Positions 60,806 to 64,000 of a DNA stretch of 64,000 nucleotides are shown here, in pieces. Origin of the DNA: JBQKLI01 sp012798975 (lineage in GTDB: Bacteria > Bacillota > Clostridia > Tissierellales > Peptoniphilaceae); assembly GCF_052116305.1 (NCBI RefSeq), contig NZ_JBQKLI010000006.1:1-64000 (forward strand), read 5' to 3'. How positions within the stretch are numbered: the stretch's first letter is position 1; each line of letters starts with the position of its first letter. The notes beneath the pieces were generated by a model. That model saw nothing but the letters and a program-made list of their open reading frames with translations, was not told the origin of the DNA and ran no database searches. The position numbers were made by a program, and so were the translations under genes.

Positions 60806-61408
60806 TTATATGATCTCTGTTCGATTTTGAAGAGCATTTAAAATAGACATCTCGTCAAAATATTCCAGATCAGCGCCGATAGGCACGCCGCTTGCTAATT
60901 TTGTTACTCTAACATCTTTGCCTTTCAGCAGTTCTCCGATAAAATTCATCGTTAGATCGCCGTCTACCGTTGGCGATATCGCAAGAATGATCTCGTGTAT
61001 TGGTTCGTTTTCTACTCTTTCCAAAAGAGAATCGATTCGCAGCTCTTCCGGGTTGATATTATCTCTAGGAGAGATCACTCCTCCCAGTACATGATAAAGC
61101 CCATTGTATTGGTGAGTTTTTTCAAGGGATATAATATTGCCGCTGTCTTCAACAACAGTAACTGTTTCCCGATCTCTGGACTGATCTCTGCAGATAGAGC
61201 AAGTATCTTCTTCTGCCAAATTACCGCAGATAGAGCAGGGGTGAATCTTTTCTTTTACCGCCATTAAACTTTCAGCAAGTCTTGCTACTTGTTTTTCATC
61301 CATTTCCACTATGCGAAGAGCAAGCCTTCTCGCTGATTTCCGTCCAATTGTGGGCAGATTCGATAGTTCGATAATTAGTTTTTCCATGGACTCTGGATAT
61401 AAACTCAT
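60806..61408 (-). CDS. recR: Recombination protein RecR
   Basis: A 200-residue recombination mediator that acts with RecO and RecF. Helix-hairpin-helix LIIELSNLPTIGRKSARRLA, C4 zinc finger CSICGNLAEEDTCSICRD, Toprim domain TVVEDSGNIISLEKT, and the conserved C-terminal VTKLASGVPIGADLEYFDE. Third gene of the dnaX-ybaB-recR unit, eight bases after ybaB. Confidence 0.96.
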   Translation of the reverse strand: MSLYPESMEKLIIELSNLPTIGRKSARRLALRIVEMDEKQVARLAESLMAVKEKIHPCSICGNLAEEDTCSICRDQSRDRETVTVVEDSGNIISLEKTHQYNGLYHVLGGVISPRDNINPEELRIDSLLERVENEPIHEIILAISPTVDGDLTMNFIGELLKGKDVRVTKLASGVPIGADLEYFDEMSILNALQNRTEII

Positions 61409-61416
61409 ATTTTCTC

Positions 61417-61752
61417 CTACAGTATTCCAGGAATATTCATTCCTCCGGTTATTTTACCCATTTCGTCTTCGCTTTGTTTCGTTACTTGAGAGATGGCGTC
61501 ATTGACAGCAACCATAATAAGATCTTGAAGCATTTCTACTTCTTCCGGATCCAGAATATCAGGATCAATGGTTACAGATTTCACTTCTTTTTTTCCATTC
61601 ACTACTACTTCGATCGCTCCGCCGCCTGCTGTTGCAGTTACTTCGGATTCCTCTAATTTTTTTTGAGTTTCCTCCATTTGCTTCTGCATCTTTTGTACTT
61701 GTTTCATCATATTATTCATATTGGGCATTCCGCCGCCTCTGTATTTTGCCAT
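61417..61752 (-). CDS. Nucleoid-associated protein YbaB/EbfC family
   Basis: A 111-residue DNA-binding protein. N-terminal MNNMMKQVQKMQKQMEETQK coiled coil and the core VTATAGGGAIEVVVNGKKEV, VKSVTIDPDILDPEEVEML match the YbaB family, which forms dimeric tweezer-like nucleoid proteins. It lies between dnaX and recR as in most bacteria, nine bases after dnaX. Confidence 0.95.
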   Translation of the reverse strand: MAKYRGGGMPNMNNMMKQVQKMQKQMEETQKKLEESEVTATAGGGAIEVVVNGKKEVKSVTIDPDILDPEEVEMLQDLIMVAVNDAISQVTKQSEDEMGKITGGMNIPGIL

Positions 61753-61761
61753 AATAGCCTC

Positions 61762-63456
61762 CTAGTCAATGATTTCTATATCCTCACCGAATATTTTTTT
61801 GATTAATTCAGTGTGATCTATGTTTTTTGTTTTTCTGTTTAATTTTTCATATTCGCTTCTTGTTAAAAGTCTCATTTTTTTACTGCCGAACGCTTCTTCA
61901 AAGGAAGACTGAAGATCTTCATAGTTTTTACCTGCTTGAAGACGCTGTATGAAAAAAGCATTGTCGTCCGGAAATATAATATAGACTTGTTCATTATATT
62001 CGAACCGGTCTTCCACAAAAGACAGATAATTTCCTAATAAACTTCCTGTTTCTTTCATTTTAACCTCTTCTTGGAACGTTGTCCATAAAGGGTTAAACTC
62101 TTCATCAGGCATGCGAAGTTCTTGCGTTTGAACAGATTCAGTTTCCTGAACTGCAGTCTCTTTTGCCGTTTCTGGTTCTATCTCTTCTTCGGGTGTAGAA
62201 GCTTTTGGAACACCCTTTTGCTGAGGTTTGTTCTCCTTCGAAGATTCTCTATGAGTTTGCTCCTTCGGCGCTGCAGGAGCCGTTTTTGGGCTCTGAGTCT
62301 GTACTGCAGCTCCCTCTTCTTCGAACTGCTGAACTTTTCGCTTTAATGTCTGGATCTGATCGATAAGACTTGTTTCCATTTCCAAAACACAAGCTTTATA
62401 CAATGCCAGCTGAACTATTACATGGGGCTGCTCAGAGTTTTTTAAAAGATTATTATAATGAACCAGAATATCGATTGTAGTCATGATCTTATCCAAGGGC
62501 CATAATTCTGTTAAGCTTTTTAATTTATCCGCCTCTTCTGGGCTGATATCCATATAGCTTTCCATTTTTACCTGTACCATCATCAAACTCTGCAGATATT
62601 CTATCAGTTCTTCAAAAGTAGACTCTATCCCTTTTCCTTCAGCTGCAAACTCGAAGCTGTTTAAGGTCCCGTTATAATCTTTTGCAGAAAGACGTTCTAA
62701 TATTTTAATTAAATCATCTTGTTCTGCAATTCCAAGTACATTTTCCACATCCCTTAGATCATATTCCTCTTTCGATATGGAAAGAACTTGATCGAGACTT
62801 GATAAAGCATCTCTCATAGAACCGTCCGCTTTCAAAGCGATTAGATCCGCCGCATCGTCCTTCATTTTAATAGAAAGGTCCTTTAGTATCTTTTGAATAT
62901 TGCTTTTTATATCTGTGATTTCAATTCTTCTGAATTCATAACGCTGGCATCTGGATAATATTGTAGCCGGAATCTTTTCGAGTTCCGTAGTCGCTAGTAT
63001 AAAGACTAGATGCTTCGGAGGTTCTTCCATAATCTTTAACAAAGCATTAAAGCCTTCGTTTGTAATCATATGGGCCTCGTCTATAATATAAACTCTATAT
63101 TTTAAATTTGCCGGCGGATAGACTACCACATCTCTCAACTGTCTGATATCATCGATTCTACGATTCGAAGCAGCATCCATCTCCACAATATCCATGGTTT
63201 CTTCGTTTAAACTCATTTTACAGTTTGCACATTCGTTGCAGGGGCTGCCTTCTTTCAAATTCAAACAGTTTATGGCTCGGGCAAATATTTTCGCACAGCT
63301 TGTCTTCCCTGTTCCCCTCGTACCGGAAAATAGATAAGCATGTGCAATATTGCCGGATTGAACTTGGCTCTTTAATATTTCCGTGATATGAGACTGTCCA
63401 TAAACATCGTCAAATGTTTGCGGCCTGTATTCTCTGTATATTGCCTTCTTTGCCAT
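61762..63456 (-). CDS. dnaX: DNA polymerase III subunits gamma and tau
   Basis: A 564-residue clamp-loader ATPase. Walker A SGTRGTGKTSCAKIFARAI near 45, zinc cysteines CLNLKEGSPCNECANCKM, Walker B IDEAHMI, sensor 1 LATTELEKIPATILSRCQ. The region about residues 370-450 is low in complexity (AVQTQSPKTAPAAPKEQTHR and following) and precedes the tau-type C-terminal domain. No frameshift signal for a shorter gamma form was recognised. Start after GGAGGATTTT. Confidence 0.96.
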   Translation of the reverse strand: MAKKAIYREYRPQTFDDVYGQSHITEILKSQVQSGNIAHAYLFSGTRGTGKTSCAKIFARAINCLNLKEGSPCNECANCKMSLNEETMDIVEMDAASNRRIDDIRQLRDVVVYPPANLKYRVYIIDEAHMITNEGFNALLKIMEEPPKHLVFILATTELEKIPATILSRCQRYEFRRIEITDIKSNIQKILKDLSIKMKDDAADLIALKADGSMRDALSSLDQVLSISKEEYDLRDVENVLGIAEQDDLIKILERLSAKDYNGTLNSFEFAAEGKGIESTFEELIEYLQSLMMVQVKMESYMDISPEEADKLKSLTELWPLDKIMTTIDILVHYNNLLKNSEQPHVIVQLALYKACVLEMETSLIDQIQTLKRKVQQFEEEGAAVQTQSPKTAPAAPKEQTHRESSKENKPQQKGVPKASTPEEEIEPETAKETAVQETESVQTQELRMPDEEFNPLWTTFQEEVKMKETGSLLGNYLSFVEDRFEYNEQVYIIFPDDNAFFIQRLQAGKNYEDLQSSFEEAFGSKKMRLLTRSEYEKLNRKTKNIDHTELIKKIFGEDIEIID

Positions 63457-63583
63457 AAAATCCTCCTCTAAGCGTGCTTATAATATTATATCATAAGAGA
63501 GATTTTCTTAAAGTATTTCAATCTAGGATAAGATTTCCCTTTATGTTAAGATATAATCAAACTAGAAAATACAGAGGTGACTT

Positions 63584-64000
63584 ATGAATAAGAATGATAT
63601 ACTGCGCAATATCCCATCCGTAGATGAAGCCTTATCCTTTCCCGGCATTAAAGAGTTATCCGACAAAATATATCGTCCCATTATCCTAGAGGGAATACGA
63701 GAAGAAATCAAAGAATACCGCCAGATGATATTAAGCCTTTCCGAAGAAGATGCAGGCAATTTTTCTCGAGAAAAAAACGACTGGGAAGAAGCTTTTATAA
63801 AAAAAATCAAAATCCGCCAAGAACCTTCCTTGAAAAAAATTATCAACGGAACCGGCGTTATCATCCACACGAATCTAGGCCGGTCTCTTTTGAACGAAAC
63901 AGTCTTAAAAGACTTCGTCTCCCAAGCAGGATCCTACAATAATTTGGAATATAATATCGAAAAGGGGCAAAGAGGCTCCCGCTACGACCATGTGATATCA
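63584..64000 (+). CDS. selA: L-seryl-tRNA(Sec) selenium transferase, N-terminal part
   Basis: 139 codons visible; the gene continues off the right edge. N-terminal MNKNDILRNIPSVDEALSFP and then EPSLKKIINGTGVIIHTNLG, RSLLNETVLKDFVSQAGSYN, NLEYNIEKGQRGSRYDHV match SelA, which converts Ser-tRNA(Sec) to Sec-tRNA(Sec) using selenophosphate and PLP. The start has AGAGGTGACTT upstream. selB and selC are presumably nearby. The organism should therefore make selenoproteins, but none was found in this window. Confidence 0.92.
   Translation, partial: MNKNDILRNIPSVDEALSFPGIKELSDKIYRPIILEGIREEIKEYRQMILSLSEEDAGNFSREKNDWEEAFIKKIKIRQEPSLKKIINGTGVIIHTNLGRSLLNETVLKDFVSQAGSYNNLEYNIEKGQRGSRYDHVIS

Noticed and set aside
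61762..63456. Programmed frameshift in dnaX for a gamma subunit
   Set aside because: No slippery A-run with a downstream hairpin was recognised at the expected position.
1..64000. CRISPR arrays, prophage, plasmid origins
   Set aside because: The repeats found are not regularly spaced direct repeats with unique spacers, and no phage structural, integrase or replication-initiator genes were recognised.

Overview
This is a 64 kb chromosomal stretch of a low-GC anaerobic Bacillota, most likely Clostridia or Tissierellia. The evidence is strong AGGAGG ribosome sites with some TTG starts, a split glycine decarboxylase (GcvPA and GcvPB), rubrerythrin, a CarD-type regulator, a ctsR-mcsA-mcsB-clpC operon, a long class-2-like IleRS under a T-box, and a selA gene at the right edge. 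Species cannot be named from sequence alone. Most genes from 0 to 46 kb are on the minus strand; both strands are used from 46 to 64 kb.

Layout. 0-1 kb: the end of an IS3-family element abutting, and probably truncating, a secreted-protein gene. 1.3-7.1 kb: glycine cleavage operon gcvT-gcvH-gcvPA-gcvPB-lpd, with a MarR regulator upstream. 8.4-15.8 kb: uvrB-uvrA-PfpI-like-response regulator-histidine kinase, packed as one unit. 16-23 kb: a DUF1002 secreted protein, mreB, metK behind a SAM-I riboswitch, ispF, ispD, a YacL-type PIN-TRAM protein and carD. 23-24 kb: decayed remnants of a cell-wall-binding repeat 2 (CWB2) protein where disA is often found. 24-35 kb: radA and the ctsR-mcsA-mcsB-clpC stress operon, separated by a seven-gene secreted-protein/ABC-transporter operon. 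35-46 kb: an EF-G-like GTPase, a lipoprotein, a zinc-ribbon membrane protein, sirtuin, Nudix, IleRS with T-box, a SAF-domain oxidoreductase and a BaiN-like flavoprotein. 46-56 kb: pncB, CPBP protease, RNase H1, PgpA/YutG, alpha-amylase, aldo/keto reductase, RlmB, a PH-domain protein, tRNA-Thr, rubrerythrin and a frameshifted ADP-ribosylglycohydrolase. 56-60 kb: aconitase, isocitrate dehydrogenase and citrate synthase, the oxidative half of the TCA cycle leading to 2-oxoglutarate. 60-64 kb: FMN-binding lipoprotein, recR-ybaB-dnaX and the start of selA.

Most unusual content. (1) A family of intergenic repeats near 7.9-8.4, 15.8-16.2, 21.0-21.2 and 35.2-35.4 kb, with a weak piece at 60.3 kb. Each is a string of short perfect hairpins plus a pyrimidine tract, and compensatory base changes between copies suggest that the hairpins are maintained. 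(2) The seven-gene secreted-protein/ABC operon between clpC and radA, whose likely promoter has a T12 run filling most of a 17-bp spacer, which could allow phase variation. (3) A 14-bp-arm palindrome at the predicted transcription start of the ctsR operon, next to a clear CtsR box. No CRISPR array or prophage was seen.
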